The position numbers and the translations under genes were made by a program. The notes beneath the pieces were generated by a model. It did not search any database. It was not told where the DNA came from and worked only from the letters and a program-made list of their open reading frames with translations. A DNA stretch of 64,000 bases from contig JAKSRD010000007.1 of NCBI GenBank assembly GCA_024403795.1, positions 1 to 64,000 of the forward strand, read 5' to 3'. Origin of the DNA: Saccharofermentans sp. (GTDB lineage: Bacteria > Bacillota > Clostridia > Saccharofermentanales > Saccharofermentanaceae). Positions 16,998-25,805 of this stretch are shown here, piece by piece; within the stretch, counting starts at the first letter, position 1; each line of letters begins with the position of its first letter.

Positions 16998-18992
16998 TCA
17001 ATGCCATCTTGAGATACGGTCTTCAGGCGCGATATACATACCGTCGCCCTCCTTGATGCCGTATGTCTCATAGAATGCTTCCGTAGTGGAAAGGACCGCG
17101 TTAACTCTGACAAAAGAAGGACTGTGAACGTCATAAGCAATCTGACTTATGATCGCATCATCAGTACTGATACTGCCCCAGATGACTGCATAGTTAGTAA
17201 AGAGCTTTTCTCTGTCTTCTTTCGTTTTTGCCAGCGAAATAATGCACTCCATGGCACCGAGATCAGCATAGTTCTCGCCTAATGTCTGCTCGCCGTCTAC
17301 ATGGTATAGTCCGAAAACAACGAAGTTATCTTCGAAGTAGCTGACAGCCTTCTCATTACGCTCAAGGAGTGTGTTCATGTCAGACTCCGGGATCCATGAT
17401 GGATCGTATTCGCCCTTCGAATTAATGAGGATGCAGTTACTGTCGAATGCATGGCCCATCTCATGAGCAATGACCATTCCAAGACCGCCGAGATTTGTAT
17501 AATAATCCGCCTTGCTGTCAAAGAAAGGTGCATTTGTAATGGCACATGTGATCAGGATGGTGTTATGCATAGGATTGTAGCATGCATTGAACTGCTGCAT
17601 GGGCATACCTGCATCTTTTCGCGATGCAGGCTCATTGATCTTATCAAGAGACTTCTGTCGCGTATACTTTCCATAGTTCAAATTGAGCTCGTAGTAATTC
17701 GCGCCGCAGATATTTGCAAATTCCGCATTGTTGTGTCGCTCAGTATCAGCACCTGTGATATAGATGATATTCTCAAGCTTCTTGAGAAGTTCTGATCTTG
17801 TCCCCTCGCTGAGCCATGAAGCATCGTTAATAAGCTTGCGGTAACCGTCTCTGATGTCATCGCACATTGCGATCAAAGCGTCATCCGTCTCTTTTGTATA
17901 GTAACGTTCAACATAGATCGGATCGGTCTCAGACATAAAATTTGCGCAAATATCTTTAAGTGCCTGCTCTTCGACGGAAGAGTAGTCCTTATACAAATAT
18001 CCGGCAAGCTGCGAATAATGAGGTGCAATGTATCTCGAATATGTCGAATAGATATATCCGAGTTCCCACACCTTAAGCGCATTAAGGTTATCCTCGGTCA
18101 AAACACCGTTAAGTGCTTCAAGCTGAGTCTTATCATAAACACAACAACTCTCGATCTTAGAAGGATCAAGACCAAGTTCCTTAAGATAAGAATCAAGATC
18201 GATATTTGTGAATACAGACTTCAGCTGATCACCGGATAAGACCGTCATATACGGATACAGCATATCGGCTTCTAACATTTCAAGATTCGTTCCTGCATAG
18301 AGATCGATCGTAAGATAAGCGAGTTCTCTGCCGTACTGCTCAGCCGTATCCTTGTCATAATTGCGGGTAGACGCGATGATCTGGCCGCTTTCCTGAACCG
18401 AATCGATCACAAAACTGCTATCACGGATGGACGTAAACGGAACGTTGAGGACATTGTTAAACTGTACAAAAGTCAGCACGTTCTCAGTAGGTTTAAACGG
18501 GTTTACGTCTACGCCCATGTTCAACAATCCGTTAACATTGTATTCGCGAATGAGCTTTGCATCCGTCTTAAGAAGTTCATCAACCGAAGATGCCGAATCA
18601 ACCTCTTCGATCATGGCCATAAGGTCCTCAGGAATCGGCTCATTCTCAAAATCATAGCTCATGAAATACTCATAAGCAGTCTTGATAATGTATTCTTCAC
18701 TGCCCTTGGCGTATCCGTCCCCCACAACGACATCCTTGACGATTCCCTTCAACTGATCATCGATCGTTTCCTGCTTGAAAGCAAGGTTCATGCTGGATGC
18801 ACCATACTCGAATTCAGTTGTCTCGAAGAATTCTTCATTTACGTATCTGAAGAAATCGTCCTCAGGTTTTGCCGGCCCCAGTTCCGCTACTGTTGTCTCT
18901 TCCGATTCCGTCGGTAACGCAATCGCAGTACATCCTGCAAGGAAAGACATACTCATAACAGCGGAAATAATAATTGTTCCCGTTCGTTTCAT
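16998..18992 (-). CDS. M13-family zinc metallopeptidase lipoprotein
   Basis: A 664-residue neprilysin/PepO-like peptidase. The signal peptide ends in a lipobox (FLAGC, Cys21), so the enzyme should be anchored outside the membrane. The zinc site HEMGH is at residues 510-514 and the third ligand Glu573 lies in ENYADLGAME; the end YIAPEDRISRW resembles the family's conserved C-terminus. M13 enzymes cut short peptides. It is first in an operon with an FtsX-type exporter, which suggests joint handling of a peptide. Confidence 0.93.
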   Translation of the reverse strand: MKRTGTIIISAVMSMSFLAGCTAIALPTESEETTVAELGPAKPEDDFFRYVNEEFFETTEFEYGASSMNLAFKQETIDDQLKGIVKDVVVGDGYAKGSEEYIIKTAYEYFMSYDFENEPIPEDLMAMIEEVDSASSVDELLKTDAKLIREYNVNGLLNMGVDVNPFKPTENVLTFVQFNNVLNVPFTSIRDSSFVIDSVQESGQIIASTRNYDKDTAEQYGRELAYLTIDLYAGTNLEMLEADMLYPYMTVLSGDQLKSVFTNIDLDSYLKELGLDPSKIESCCVYDKTQLEALNGVLTEDNLNALKVWELGYIYSTYSRYIAPHYSQLAGYLYKDYSSVEEQALKDICANFMSETDPIYVERYYTKETDDALIAMCDDIRDGYRKLINDASWLSEGTRSELLKKLENIIYITGADTERHNNAEFANICGANYYELNLNYGKYTRQKSLDKINEPASRKDAGMPMQQFNACYNPMHNTILITCAITNAPFFDSKADYYTNLGGLGMVIAHEMGHAFDSNCILINSKGEYDPSWIPESDMNTLLERNEKAVSYFEDNFVVFGLYHVDGEQTLGENYADLGAMECIISLAKTKEDREKLFTNYAVIWGSISTDDAIISQIAYDVHSPSFVRVNAVLSTTEAFYETYGIKEGDGMYIAPEDRISRWH

Positions 18993-19028
18993 TACACTTC
19001 TCCTATTATTTGTAATTGCACAAGTTAT

Positions 19029-19042
19029 GTTACTTAAGTAAC
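19029..19042. promoter_or_regulatory. 14-bp perfect palindrome upstream of the M13 operon
   Basis: GTTACTTAAGTAAC lies about 37 bp upstream of the M13 start, where an operator would be expected. The regulator is not known. Confidence 0.35.
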
Positions 19043-19189
19043 CTTAACCCCCATAAATGCAAACCTTAATATAACATTAACTTTTTACTATTCTATTAAC
19101 GAAGAGATAAGATTTTTTTGGATTATCTTAATAGTTATCTCTGGTTATTTATGGTTATCAATAATTATCGAAAAGCAATATTCTCCGCA

Positions 19190-20299
19190 CTATACCTTTG
19201 AAAACACCAATCCTGCAAGAGGCGACATCACGATCATCAGCATCGAGAAGCAGAATGAATTAACGGATATCAATGTTGCGCGCTGTTCCGGCGGAATCAT
19301 CTCATTAAGTGCAATGTCAGACCTTATCTGTAATACATCATCGGCGAATGCCGTCAGGAATCCTCCGATCGTCATCAGATACCATATACCCGTAAACTCG
19401 CTCACAAGCCCTGTAAGCGCGAGCGAGAGGCAGAACACAAAGAGAGTGGTAAGAGATACCTTTCTCACTTTCTGTGCGATCACAGCGCCTAATATGCCGC
19501 CCAGGGACATAATGAAGAGGAGCGGTCCCAATGCCCACTCGGGAATTCCCGTCATCGGAAGCTTTGCCTGAAGGAAGAACAACAGAAGAACATCAATACC
19601 TCCGACAAAAGCATTCCTGAATATGAGACCTGCAACCCTCCTGTTACCTTTAAGGAACACAAAGCTTCCCCGGCATACATCCTTGATACGCTTTCCGAGT
19701 GTATCTCCTGACTTTTTAAGAATGACCTTATTCTCACGCAGGAACAAAAGAGACACCATATTTACGAGAGAGATGCCGATGGAGAGCATCTGTGCATTTC
19801 TGTTGCCCATAATGACGGCCAGTCCCGCACAAAGCGTCGCAAGGCCGTTGGATATCCTGTAGATCGTGGTCTGGGCGGAAACATACTTGTCGTATCTGTT
19901 CTGCTCTCCCGCTTCAAGCAAAGTGTCATACGCGATCGCGCTGTCACTTCCTGATATGAAGTTATAGGACAGCGCAGAGAAACATACAGATATGCATGCA
20001 GCCGCAAAACCCGGAACAAATCCTCTGACAACAGCCGACAATATCGACATGACACAGCTTATGAGCAAGCTCTTCTTGCGTCCAAACACATCGGCGAACA
20101 TGCCTGACGGGATCTCCGCAAGGATACTTGTGATGTGGAATGCAGTCTCAGCAAAACCAACCTGGACCAAAGAATACCCGTCAGCAACAAGCAGCAATAC
20201 CCAAGCCGCACCGGCAATTGATATGTTATTAAAAAAATTCGACAGATAGAGCAGCCCGAGCTGTCTCTTAACATTAGTTTTTATATTAGTATCAGACAT
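19190..20299 (-). CDS. MFS transporter, short C-terminus
   Basis: A 369-residue major facilitator with about 11 hydrophobic segments. The loop 2-3 motif is IPSGMFADVFGRKKSL (about 60-75), as in drug/solute efflux proteins of the multidrug type. Usual members have about 400 residues and 12 helices; this one stops at SPLAGLVFSKV, within what should be helix 11 or 12. It may be slightly truncated. The start is preceded by GAAGGAG. A 130-nt leader with a short ORF and inverted repeats precedes it, which suggests attenuation as in some antibiotic-resistance genes. Confidence 0.85.
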   Translation of the reverse strand: MSDTNIKTNVKRQLGLLYLSNFFNNISIAGAAWVLLLVADGYSLVQVGFAETAFHITSILAEIPSGMFADVFGRKKSLLISCVMSILSAVVRGFVPGFAAACISVCFSALSYNFISGSDSAIAYDTLLEAGEQNRYDKYVSAQTTIYRISNGLATLCAGLAVIMGNRNAQMLSIGISLVNMVSLLFLRENKVILKKSGDTLGKRIKDVCRGSFVFLKGNRRVAGLIFRNAFVGGIDVLLLFFLQAKLPMTGIPEWALGPLLFIMSLGGILGAVIAQKVRKVSLTTLFVFCLSLALTGLVSEFTGIWYLMTIGGFLTAFADDVLQIRSDIALNEMIPPEQRATLISVNSFCFSMLMIVMSPLAGLVFSKV

Positions 20300-20315
20300 A
20301 AAAAATCTCCTTCAA

Positions 20316-20433
20316 TTCATCTTAAGAATCAAGGAGAAGTCTCATCAGATCAGTATGTAAAAAGTGAATTATTTACTTCAAATGGGCAGACTTCTCCTAT
20401 AGGATGCTTTTACATCGCCGTTCATAAGATGAA
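20316..20433 (-). promoter_or_regulatory. Leader with nested inverted repeats and a 15-codon ORF
   Basis: Two complementary pairs nest: TTCATCTTA (20316-20324) with TAAGATGAA (20425-20433), and GGAGAAGTCT (20333-20342) with AGACTTCTCC (20388-20397). A minus-strand ORF at 20378-20425 encodes MNGDVKASYRRSLPI and runs through one arm of the inner stem, so ribosome stalling on it could change the fold. This is the layout of translation-dependent attenuators of resistance genes; the short ORF has only a weak ribosome binding site. Confidence 0.5.
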
Positions 20434-20605
20434 TGTTAGATGTGATCCAATGCATAAAAGAAGCGCCTTTCATAATAGTATTATCGGGAGTATAACACAC
20501 CGACAGAAATCACTCAACTTAGTCTTTCATCATCATTCGCAGAATTTTACTCAAATGGGTTATATTAAGAATTTACGTAAAGATTTGTTTACGCAAATCC
20601 AAAAA

Positions 20606-20790
20606 TTCTGTTGCAAATTCTCTAAAAGTGCAACAGAAGATTGTTATTTTGGCTTGTTCTGTTGCAAGTGCCGATGGTATGTTGCAACAGAAGGACTCGA
20701 TTTTGGGGCGTTCTGTTGCGAATTCTCGAAAAGTGCAACAGAAGGAGCTGCTATAACCGCATTCTGTTGCATCGATAATGTTCTGTTGCA
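20606..20790. repeat. Inverted-repeat array with TTCTGTTGC core
   Basis: Three inverted pairs TTCTGTTGC...GCAACAGAA occupy 20606-20638, 20657-20692 and 20711-20743, each with a 13-15 bp centre. Two directly repeated half-sites follow (20762, 20781). Copies 1 and 3 share nearly the same centre (AATTCTC.AAAAG). Open frames in this stretch are by-products of the repeats. Confidence 0.85.
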
Positions 20791-20824
20791 ACCAAATCAT
20801 TCACGCGATTTGCGTTAAAAAACA

Positions 20825-20858
20825 TTACGCAAAGCTTCCAAATAACAGCTTTGCGTAA
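20825..20858 (-). terminator. Terminator of the HD-NUDIX pair
   Basis: TTACGCAAAGC/GCTTTGCGTAA, an 11-bp stem with a 12-nt loop, followed on the minus strand by TGTTTTTT. Confidence 0.75.
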
Positions 20859-20903
20859 AATGAAAACCCGTTAGCGGTTCATCCCGGTAAAAAGACTCGC
20901 CTA

Positions 20904-21395
20904 TTACCAGTTCTTCTCCTCGTGGAACGCAAGTGTCTCACCTTCGTAGCAGAACTTCATGGTAAAGATCCCTGCATCCTTCTTACTGCCGAAGAGATAA
21001 TCGAACATGATCTTATCGCCCTCCCAGATCGGAAGTGAATCGATCTCAGCAAGCGGTATCCAGCAAAGCTCTCCTTCGTTGCAAGACTTGCCGTCAAGTT
21101 CAAACTCCGAAGCAACGGATGCCGTGAATACATGCATATATTCAGTCGGATATTCAGAAGATACAAAAGTAATCAGTCCACGATAATTGAAGTTCTCAAG
21201 TGAGGAAACTTCAATAGCAGCCTCTTCAAAAAGCTCTCGCAGCACACATTCTTCAGGCGACTCATCGGATTCGAAGTGTCCTCCGATACCGAGATACTTA
21301 TTCAAGTTCATGTCACTCTTGCGTGTCTTACGGATAAAGAGACAGTCTGATCCGCGTGTAATATAGATCAATGTCGTGAGATTATCTACTCTCAT
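20904..21395 (-). CDS. NUDIX hydrolase (MutT-like)
   Basis: A 163-residue NUDIX hydrolase. The Nudix box GX5EX7REUXEEXGU is recognisable from GGHFESDESPEE to RELFEEAAIEV (about 38-62); the usual Gly near the end of the box is Ala. It probably removes the beta-phosphate or pyrophosphate from an oxidised or modified nucleotide (8-oxo-dGTP type), but substrate is not readable. It lies 11 bp after the HD-domain gene and shares its terminator. Confidence 0.9.
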   Translation of the reverse strand: MRVDNLTTLIYITRGSDCLFIRKTRKSDMNLNKYLGIGGHFESDESPEECVLRELFEEAAIEVSSLENFNYRGLITFVSSEYPTEYMHVFTASVASEFELDGKSCNEGELCWIPLAEIDSLPIWEGDKIMFDYLFGSKKDAGIFTMKFCYEGETLAFHEEKNW

Positions 21396-21406
21396 GGAAG
21401 AACCTG

Positions 21407-21988
21407 TCAGTTGACTGCTGCAGTCTCACCGTAATCAACAGAATAATCGCCGTTAAGAAGAGCGATCCTGAAGTTAATACGATAGATGAGATAAGAAGAG
21501 ATGTCCACATTGAATGTCTCAGCAAGTGCGCACCACTTATCTGCTATGGTAACTATAAAGCTCTCGCGATGCATGGGCAGAAATGGTGTCAACGGGAACA
21601 TATGCTTCTTGATGATATCGCGCTCGATGTCATTAAGCTCAAAATCTCTGTCGGCATTCCTGCAAGCAATACCCGGATGTGTAAAACCGTGAACATTTCT
21701 TCCCGGAGCCTTATCATGCCAATCGTAAAGGAAGTAGTCGTGGAGAAGCGCACCTCTTACAAGGCTTCTCTTATCCACCTTGATCCCGAGCGTCTTCTCG
21801 ATTGAATTGGCAATAAGCAGACTGATCTTGGCAACGCCGAGGCAGTGCTCGAAAACCGTTGTCTCACCATGTTGGATATAATTTCTGGTGGCCTGCGCCT
21901 CAGGACTTACGATGATCTCCTTACCATAGGAGAACAATTCCTTAGCCAGTCTGTATTCAGTTATGCGCTTAGCAAAATGAATAGCCAA
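21407..21988 (-). CDS. HD-domain phosphohydrolase
   Basis: A 193-residue HD-superfamily protein. Metal ligands are His46/His48-region (GETTVFEHCLGVAKIS), the HD pair in GALLHDYFLYDWHDKA (about 82-97) and later His/Asp residues (HMFPLTPFLP, ADKWCALAE). Family members of this size hydrolyse nucleotides or other phosphate esters. It is cotranscribed with a NUDIX gene, which suggests nucleotide clean-up. Confidence 0.85.
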   Translation of the reverse strand: MAIHFAKRITEYRLAKELFSYGKEIIVSPEAQATRNYIQHGETTVFEHCLGVAKISLLIANSIEKTLGIKVDKRSLVRGALLHDYFLYDWHDKAPGRNVHGFTHPGIACRNADRDFELNDIERDIIKKHMFPLTPFLPMHRESFIVTIADKWCALAETFNVDISSYLIYRINFRIALLNGDYSVDYGETAAVN

Positions 21989-22268
21989 TCTGATTTACCC
22001 CTTATCACCTGATATTCATTCTTGTTACAGGATAAGAATAGCACAATCCGGGAATGCATGATTCACAAAATTGTGGCATTTTTGCAAATTTAATTATCAT
22101 CAAAATGCTTACTGAACAATCCCTACAACAAACGATATTTTTTAGGCGCCGCAAAAAAGCATCACTATAAGCAAGATAAAGATTTACTCGGGTTACTGCA
22201 ACGACATTGTCTTTACGAGGAAACTTCATGTGTATGATGTCTCCTAAAGTCTTAACCATCACATAATG

Positions 22269-22805
22269 TCAGATAATTACAAATACGGCAATTGCATATA
22301 TTGATACTGTCATCAAAATGTGTCCTATCAGTAAAACTCCGGTCTTTTGTTTGCGCAATAACACTGCCGTCAAAACACCGCCGATAGTAAGCCAGCAAAT
22401 TCCAAATACTATGCCTTTGATTATCCCGCGTTGAATGATTGGTTCGCGAACCTTATCAGCATTAATTCGATATTCGTCAAGTATCTGTGTTATCAGATTT
22501 TGTTCAACAAAATCTTCAGGCACAGCCATTATCAGTTCATATGAATCCGAATCCGGATCTTGATACTCAAAATTAATCAAATCAGAACTCAATAGAACAG
22601 GAATAACCTTCGTTCCGGCAGGAACAACAATTGAATTATCAGGCCATTCGTTTGTTATCTCCCTACAGGTGGTCAATTGTATACCTTCAGGTATCTCATT
22701 ATCCACTGCTACTTTCATACTTTTAACTGAAGCCAAATGCCTCGCTATAGCAAATATTCCTAGGCACTCAACAAATATAATGATGATACAAAGTAATCTT
22801 TTCAT
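22269..22805 (-). CDS. Unknown membrane protein with two or three helices
   Basis: 178 residues from the ATG at 22805, which overlaps the stop of the upstream small gene by one base (TAATG) and is preceded by GGGAG. An N-terminal helix (MKRLLCIIIIFVECLGIFAI) anchors an extracytoplasmic domain of about 95 residues, followed by two membrane helices at about 118-138 and 151-176. The fold is not recognised. Coupled translation with the 66-residue gene indicates the two act together. Confidence 0.65.
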   Translation of the reverse strand: MKRLLCIIIIFVECLGIFAIARHLASVKSMKVAVDNEIPEGIQLTTCREITNEWPDNSIVVPAGTKVIPVLLSSDLINFEYQDPDSDSYELIMAVPEDFVEQNLITQILDEYRINADKVREPIIQRGIIKGIVFGICWLTIGGVLTAVLLRKQKTGVLLIGHILMTVSIYAIAVFVII

Positions 22806-23005
22806 TAGACCCGCTCCCATGGTAACAAATAAGTACATTGGCCAATATATGTATACTGTATTTTTCCAGACGTATCTTTTTCAAGCAAATAAATCCCATG
22901 TTCAGCATCAGTCCACGGCATTTTTGATACAACCCTATACATTATCGGACCATCACAAGCCCATACGCGTTCAATTAATTCCACTTTTGCTAATCCTTTA
23001 GCCAT
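22805..23005 (-). CDS. Small unknown protein (66 residues)
   Basis: Not recognised. It reads MAKGLAKVELIERVWACDG and continues with Trp/Tyr-rich beta-type sequence, ending PWERV. Its stop overlaps the start of the next membrane protein gene by one base, the best evidence that it is real. The ribosome binding site is weak, so the exact start is uncertain. Confidence 0.5.
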   Translation of the reverse strand: MAKGLAKVELIERVWACDGPIMYRVVSKMPWTDAEHGIYLLEKDTSGKIQYTYIGQCTYLLPWERV

Positions 23006-23031
23006 TGATATATCATTATCAAAGCACCAAC

Positions 23032-23757
23032 TTACTTAAAATAGCTCTTTCTGACTCTGAGATTCCACCAAATCTTCCAGGTGTCCGTGAACATCTTCCA
23101 GATATCCTTGAACTTAATACGGCCGAAGGATTCACCTCTGGTAAAGTTCAATTCAACGGGCATCTCAATGAGCTTTGCTTTCTTCTTCGAAGACATGGCA
23201 AGGAGCTCGATATCGAAGGCATAGCCGTCGATCCTTCGTAACGGTACGATGTCTCTGATAAGCGAACCTTTGTAAAGCTTAAGTCCCGTCTGAGTATCGT
23301 GGCACTTGAGGCCAAAGAGGACCTTAAGCATGATGTAGTAACAGAAGGAGAATACTTTTCGAGCAAAAGGATAATCAAGCTTGGAATCCTTATGCATCTT
23401 GGATCCGATGACGATATCGGCACCGGATCGCTGCATCTCAAGGAAGTAACTTTGGATCATGTCAGGAGAAAGATCGAGGTCGGCATCGATAAAGCCGACG
23501 ACGTCTCCCTTACTGTTCGAAGCACCCCAGGAGACTGCTCCGCCCTTTCCGCGGTTGACTTCATAGCCGAAGTCTTTGATATTCGGATTGTCAGCAGCAG
23601 CACGTGCAACCTCGGCACCCGTATTATCACGGCTTCCGTCGTTGACCGCAATAATCTCATAGTCAGACACAAACGCCTTAAGCGCCTTATCTATGGTCAT
23701 GAGATTGTCGTATATGTGTTCGCCTTCGTTATAGGCAGGAACAACGATGCTGAGCAT
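23032..23757 (-). CDS. Family 2 glycosyltransferase (DPG synthase-like)
   Basis: A 241-residue GT2 enzyme resembling dolichyl/undecaprenyl-phosphate glucosyltransferases. The N-terminus SIVVPAYNEGEHIYDNL is the nucleotide-binding strand, VNDGSRDNT follows, and the metal motif is DADLD (about 93-97). KCHDTQTGLKLYKGS and the C-terminal RGESFGRIKFKDI match polyprenyl-phosphate hexose synthases. No C-terminal membrane helices are present. It probably charges a lipid carrier with a sugar for wall or surface glycan synthesis. Confidence 0.9.
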   Translation of the reverse strand: MLSIVVPAYNEGEHIYDNLMTIDKALKAFVSDYEIIAVNDGSRDNTGAEVARAAADNPNIKDFGYEVNRGKGGAVSWGASNSKGDVVGFIDADLDLSPDMIQSYFLEMQRSGADIVIGSKMHKDSKLDYPFARKVFSFCYYIMLKVLFGLKCHDTQTGLKLYKGSLIRDIVPLRRIDGYAFDIELLAMSSKKKAKLIEMPVELNFTRGESFGRIKFKDIWKMFTDTWKIWWNLRVRKSYFK

Positions 23758-23792
23758 AATTCACCTTTGCAGTAATCAGGATTTTTGCGGTA

Positions 23793-24659
23793 TCAGAAGC
23801 TTCCGCCTCCGCCACCGGAGAAGCCGCCTCCTCCGCAGGAGGAACCGCCGCCGCCGCCGCCAAAGCCGCCACTTGAACTGCTTGACTCTATAGTAACAAC
23901 ACTACGGCTCTCAAATACATCCTTCTCTTCAAGCTGATTCGGGATCATTGCATACTCGCTCATATAAGGAACACAGTCGAGCCTGCGCTTGGGTCTTGTC
24001 AGCAACGTAACAAGTAATGCTATTCCCATGGGGAAAAACAAGGTGAAGAAAATTATATAACCATAGTTCTTGTAGTTATAGCCACCGAGATCTTCCGTGA
24101 GCCCGAGAAGTGCCTGACCGTAATCACCTGAACCGAGAAGCTGAGTGTATTTCGTGAACAAACCGGTGCACTCTTCATTCGAGACGGCAAAATGAGCCGT
24201 ACCGTATGTATAGATCCAGAACCTTCTGGAACCGGGCTGGTCTAATGTCAGATCGATCAGGATGCAAACGCCGGAATTGTTCTGAAGCGGCACTGAAGTA
24301 ATGTGATCGTTGTAAAAATCCTGAGCATATTTTGCTGCTCCCGATTCCGTATCGGAATAACCGGCACCCTTATTTCTCGTAGTAACGACAATAACATTGA
24401 TATCTTTGTTCTTCGAGAGATTACAAGCTTCATCGTAGATATCTTCGTACATGCTCTCAGTCAGAATGTCAGCATCATCTACGACCTTAACGGTCTTTGC
24501 CGGTGAGAGATTCATGAATATGTAGAGTACGGTGCTTGCGATAATGACGCAGAGCAACGCAATTCCGACACCGATCGAAGCTCCGTTAAGTTCGGCCAAC
24601 AAAGATACCTTCGGAGCAGCTACGGGCTTGAACTCGATATTTTCTTTATTCTCGCTCAT
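23793..24659 (-). CDS. TPM-domain membrane protein with Gly-rich tail
   Basis: A 288-residue protein. A cytosolic N-terminus and a membrane segment (about 30-50) lead to a TPM (YgcG-like) domain outside: VVDDADILTESMYEDIYDEA, INVIVVTTRNKGAG. A second membrane segment lies at about 200-222. The C-terminal 30 residues are almost only Gly and Ser, as in many YgcG relatives. Its ATG overlaps the stop of the zinc-ribbon gene by 4 bp, so the two are translationally coupled. The TPM domain is linked to membrane-protein quality control in other organisms; the role here is inferred. Confidence 0.8.
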   Translation of the reverse strand: MSENKENIEFKPVAAPKVSLLAELNGASIGVGIALLCVIIASTVLYIFMNLSPAKTVKVVDDADILTESMYEDIYDEACNLSKNKDINVIVVTTRNKGAGYSDTESGAAKYAQDFYNDHITSVPLQNNSGVCILIDLTLDQPGSRRFWIYTYGTAHFAVSNEECTGLFTKYTQLLGSGDYGQALLGLTEDLGGYNYKNYGYIIFFTLFFPMGIALLVTLLTRPKRRLDCVPYMSEYAMIPNQLEEKDVFESRSVVTIESSSSSGGFGGGGGGSSCGGGGFSGGGGGSF

Positions 24660-25759
24660 CCCCAGATCCCCCTCATAAAGATTCCAAGAAGAATTCTTGC
24701 TACAACAGCAAAGATTCCCAACAGAACAAAGAATAACATGACCCTCTTGACCGGGCTTACGGGAAGTTCACCTGCAACTTCTCCTGTCTGTCCGTTCATC
24801 GCAAAATAATAGTTCTTATTGTGATACTGATAGGATAAAAACCATACCGGCAACAGTGCATAATTAGCTTCCATTTTCTCGAGCTTGCTCCGATTCTCCT
24901 TAATCGTATGCTCGTCGTATTTGCCCATCAAAGACTTCCTTATCAACTGTGACATTCCTTTGACTCCGCGCTCCGTTGCACGTGTGGCAAGATCCTCAGG
25001 TGACTGGTCATATCTGTCGGCATAGAATCCCGGAAGATATCTGTAATCGTACGGAATAAGTCCTCTGAAATCGTAGGGTTCGATTGCCTCCATCAATTCA
25101 TCGCTTATTCTCGTCTCACCGTCAAGCGGTACAAAATTCCATACTGCTTTTCCGGTGCGTTCAAACGAATATGTATCAGTAATCCTTTTATCGCCGACGC
25201 AGGTTACCTTCTTGGCAGTACCCGCTGCGTGGATATCCGCTTCAATATCAAAGAGCCAGAACGGCACATAAAGACCGGTAAGCTTGGCAATATTCTTCTT
25301 GGAGACAAATCCGAAAGGCGTCCATCTGCCTTTCCCTGCCCATTTTACAAATGCTGCTTCAGCTACATCTCTTGAGAACTTGAACGGGATCATGTAAGTC
25401 GGCTGGAATCTCTCCGTAAGTCTCTTTCCCACGAGTGCGGGAGAACCACAGAAAGCACAAAATGTAGCTGCCGTATGAACATCCGTTACGACCTTGGCAC
25501 CGCATGAATTGCAGACAAATTCGGTCTGTTCGGGTGCTTCTTCGTTTACCGGTTCGGATACCGCTTCAGCAGTTTTATGAGCTGGTTCCGCACCTGATTC
25601 CGAAGCTGCTTCGGGAGCTTTTTGTTCCAACTCTTCTACCGTAACATCAAGGGTTGACGGATTGAAAGACTGTCCGCAATTGGGGCAATCAAGCAGCTGT
25701 GTATCTGCATTAAGCGTAAGATTCGATCCGCAACTCGGACACTTTATCGTATCTGCCAT
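24656..25759 (-). CDS. Zinc-ribbon membrane protein
   Basis: A 367-residue protein with two zinc ribbons: CPSCGSNL...CPNCG (about 6-29) and CNSCGAKV...CAFCGSP (about 83-107), joined by an acidic Glu/Ala linker. A beta-rich domain of about 200 residues follows, and the C-terminus has one membrane segment (VMLFFVLLGIFAVVARILLG). Such proteins are often annotated as TFIIB-like or PriA-like only because of the ribbons. It is upstream of and coupled to the TPM-domain gene, suggesting a membrane complex. Confidence 0.75.
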   Translation of the reverse strand: MADTIKCPSCGSNLTLNADTQLLDCPNCGQSFNPSTLDVTVEELEQKAPEAASESGAEPAHKTAEAVSEPVNEEAPEQTEFVCNSCGAKVVTDVHTAATFCAFCGSPALVGKRLTERFQPTYMIPFKFSRDVAEAAFVKWAGKGRWTPFGFVSKKNIAKLTGLYVPFWLFDIEADIHAAGTAKKVTCVGDKRITDTYSFERTGKAVWNFVPLDGETRISDELMEAIEPYDFRGLIPYDYRYLPGFYADRYDQSPEDLATRATERGVKGMSQLIRKSLMGKYDEHTIKENRSKLEKMEANYALLPVWFLSYQYHNKNYYFAMNGQTGEVAGELPVSPVKRVMLFFVLLGIFAVVARILLGIFMRGIWG

Positions 25760-25805
25760 ATTCTATCCCTCCTATCCAAGAAGTATAACATACCGTGTTT
25801 CCGGC

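Noticed and set aside
20429-20818. ORFs of 75-129 codons on both strands
   Set aside because: They are produced by the TTCTGTTGC repeats (recurring FCC and ATE words) and have no gene signals.
22005-22262. 85-codon minus-strand ORF downstream of the 178-residue membrane protein gene
   Set aside because: No family resemblance, unusual composition and no good ribosome binding site; treated as non-coding.
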